Below are positions 4,273 through 5,034 of a stretch of DNA of 5,034 nt, piece by piece; within the stretch, counting starts at the first letter, position 1; the number at the start of each line of letters is the position of its first letter. The notes beneath the pieces were generated by a model, which was not told the DNA's origin, made no database searches, and worked only from the letters and a program-made list of their open reading frames with translations. The translations under genes were made by a program, and so were the position numbers. This DNA is from Candidatus Agrococcus pullicola. GTDB taxonomy: Bacteria; Actinomycetota; Actinomycetes; Actinomycetales; Microbacteriaceae. Location of the stretch: NCBI GenBank assembly GCA_019115685.1, contig DXDC01000407.1, positions 1-5,034 of the forward strand. Reading direction: 5' to 3'.

Positions 4273-4928
4273 TGACCGGTAACAGGAACGAAACGAACAG
4301 CGCCAGTGCGCCGAAACGGAAACGCCGCCGCACGTGGTGGATAGTACTGGGTGCAGTTCTCGGCACCGGAGTACTCACCGCAGCTGGCGGCACCTGGTGG
4401 TTGAGCGCATCATCCGGGGTCCAGGCACAGGGCGAGCAAGACTGCACGGATGTTCCGGTGGAGAACTCGGCAGCATCATCCGCTGCCGAAGGCGACCTGA
4501 GAGACGGCGTGTGCACCGCGCTGGCATCACTGACCGACGCTTGGCACGATCAGGACGCCGAGGCGTACGGAGAGGTGTTCACGGAGTATGCCACGTACAC
4601 GACATTCGCTGGAACGCACTACGTGGGGCGGGGCGAGATCGTCAGCAGCCACGCAGCCCTCTTCGATGGGCCGCTCTCCGGCACCGGGCTCACGAACCAC
4701 TACCTGTCATTGCGAGTGATCACCGATGATGTCGTCATTCTGACCACGCGCGGCGACACCTACGAGGGAGACACCCCCGGTGAACCCTCCAAGGTGCAGA
4801 CCTACACACTGGTCTACGACAACGGCGAATGGAAGATCGCTTCCTTCCACAACACCCAGCGCAAGCCGCTCATGGAGCGAATCCAGTACCTGTGGATGCC
4901 GGAAACCGTTCCCGGAGCCGAACGCTGA
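4272..4928 (+). CDS. Membrane-anchored or secreted SgcJ/EcaC-like NTF2-fold protein
   Basis: The 218-residue protein has a basic N-terminus (K15-R20), a hydrophobic segment at about 22-45 and then an extracytoplasmic domain. The segment may be a membrane anchor or, with V50-Q51-A52 as a possible cleavage site, a signal peptide. Residues about 79-197 match the SgcJ/EcaC-like branch of the NTF2/SnoaL fold: LTDAWHDQDAEAYGEVF (87-103), ATYTTFAGTHYVGRGEI (107-123), SHAALFDG (126-133), and VQTYTLVYDNGEWKIASFHN (175-194). This fold forms a cone-shaped ligand pocket; many members have no proven enzyme activity despite the 'oxidoreductase' label. Cysteines C58 and C81 could form a disulfide outside the cell. 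GAGGGAG (4258-4264) lies seven bases before the ATG. It diverges from the second MarR gene, whose operator it shares. The substrate is unknown. Confidence 0.87.
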   Translation: MTGNRNETNSASAPKRKRRRTWWIVLGAVLGTGVLTAAGGTWWLSASSGVQAQGEQDCTDVPVENSAASSAAEGDLRDGVCTALASLTDAWHDQDAEAYGEVFTEYATYTTFAGTHYVGRGEIVSSHAALFDGPLSGTGLTNHYLSLRVITDDVVILTTRGDTYEGDTPGEPSKVQTYTLVYDNGEWKIASFHNTQRKPLMERIQYLWMPETVPGAER

Positions 4929-4950
4929 GCATCCGCCCGCCCCTTCCCGC

Positions 4951-5028
4951 GGGCCAAAAAATCGGTCTATGCGAACGGCCAGCGCCCTATACAGGGTTCG
5001 CCGCCGGCATAGACCGATTTTTTGGCCC
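4951..5028. terminator. Perfect 22-bp inverted repeat, likely bidirectional terminator
   Basis: The left arm (4951-4972) and right arm (5007-5028) are exact reverse complements, each with GGCC, A6 or T6, then CGGTCTATGC or its complement. The loop is 34 bases and contains further pairs: GAAC (4973-4976) with GTTC (4996-4999), and CCCT (4985-4988) with AGGG (4993-4996) as an alternative. The T-run after a GC-containing stem on each strand is the form of a two-way intrinsic terminator. It lies 22 bases after the SgcJ/EcaC-like gene. It may also be a copy of a dispersed palindromic repeat. Confidence 0.75.
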
Positions 5029-5034
5029 CGACCT

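Noticed and set aside
4964..5016. tRNA-like fold suggested by GGTTCG near 4995-5000 and a closed outer stem
   Set aside because: Only about 53 bases between the stem ends, with no anticodon arm or D arm. The symmetric A6/T6 arms fit a terminator.
1..5034. Insertion sequence, integrase, attachment site or CRISPR array
   Set aside because: No transposase or recombinase motifs, no spaced repeat array and no tRNA-end duplication were seen on either strand.

Overview
The window looks like chromosomal DNA from a high-GC Gram-positive bacterium (Actinomycetota). Microbacteriaceae or a relative is my guess from the gene families: an FBP-type zinc-finger protein, the actinobacterial HhH-GPD protein and a membrane-anchored SgcJ/EcaC-like protein. 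Other support is the GC-rich codon use and several starts of the leaderless type (TANNNT, six bases, then ATG or GTG). Genus assignment is inference; no marker gene is present.

Layout: positions 1-1714 carry a minus-strand block, read right to left. It holds a MntA-type nucleotidyltransferase antitoxin and a HepT toxin (about 1642 to 966, overlapping by ATGA), then a 347-base leader/intergenic region, then an FBP/FusB-like EF-G-binding zinc-finger protein (618 to 115). The leader contains a candidate leaderless 22-residue upstream ORF, a perfect GC-rich hairpin next to the Shine-Dalgarno, and short sequences that could pair in alternative ways.

Positions 1715-3078 hold a classic divergent regulator/target pair. 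A MarR-family repressor (+) and a short-chain dehydrogenase/reductase (-) share an 89-base region. This contains two copies of the same operator, ATTTACTT-N8-AAGTGAAT, 33 bp apart and covering both predicted promoters. A small HhH-GPD DNA-repair-like protein follows on the + strand (3133-3711).

Positions 3719-4928 hold a second divergent MarR/target pair. The MarR gene (-) faces a membrane-anchored NTF2-fold SgcJ/EcaC-like protein (+), separated by two adjacent TTGCA...TGCAA palindromes next to a perfect TATAAT. The window ends with a perfect 22-bp inverted repeat (4951-5028) whose arms contain A6 and T6. It reads as a strong bidirectional terminator or a genomic palindromic repeat.

No transposase, integrase, CRISPR array, rRNA or tRNA was seen. 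The most interesting items are the two MarR operator modules and the possible leader-peptide control of the FBP gene. The toxin-antitoxin pair is visibly richer in A+T than its surroundings.
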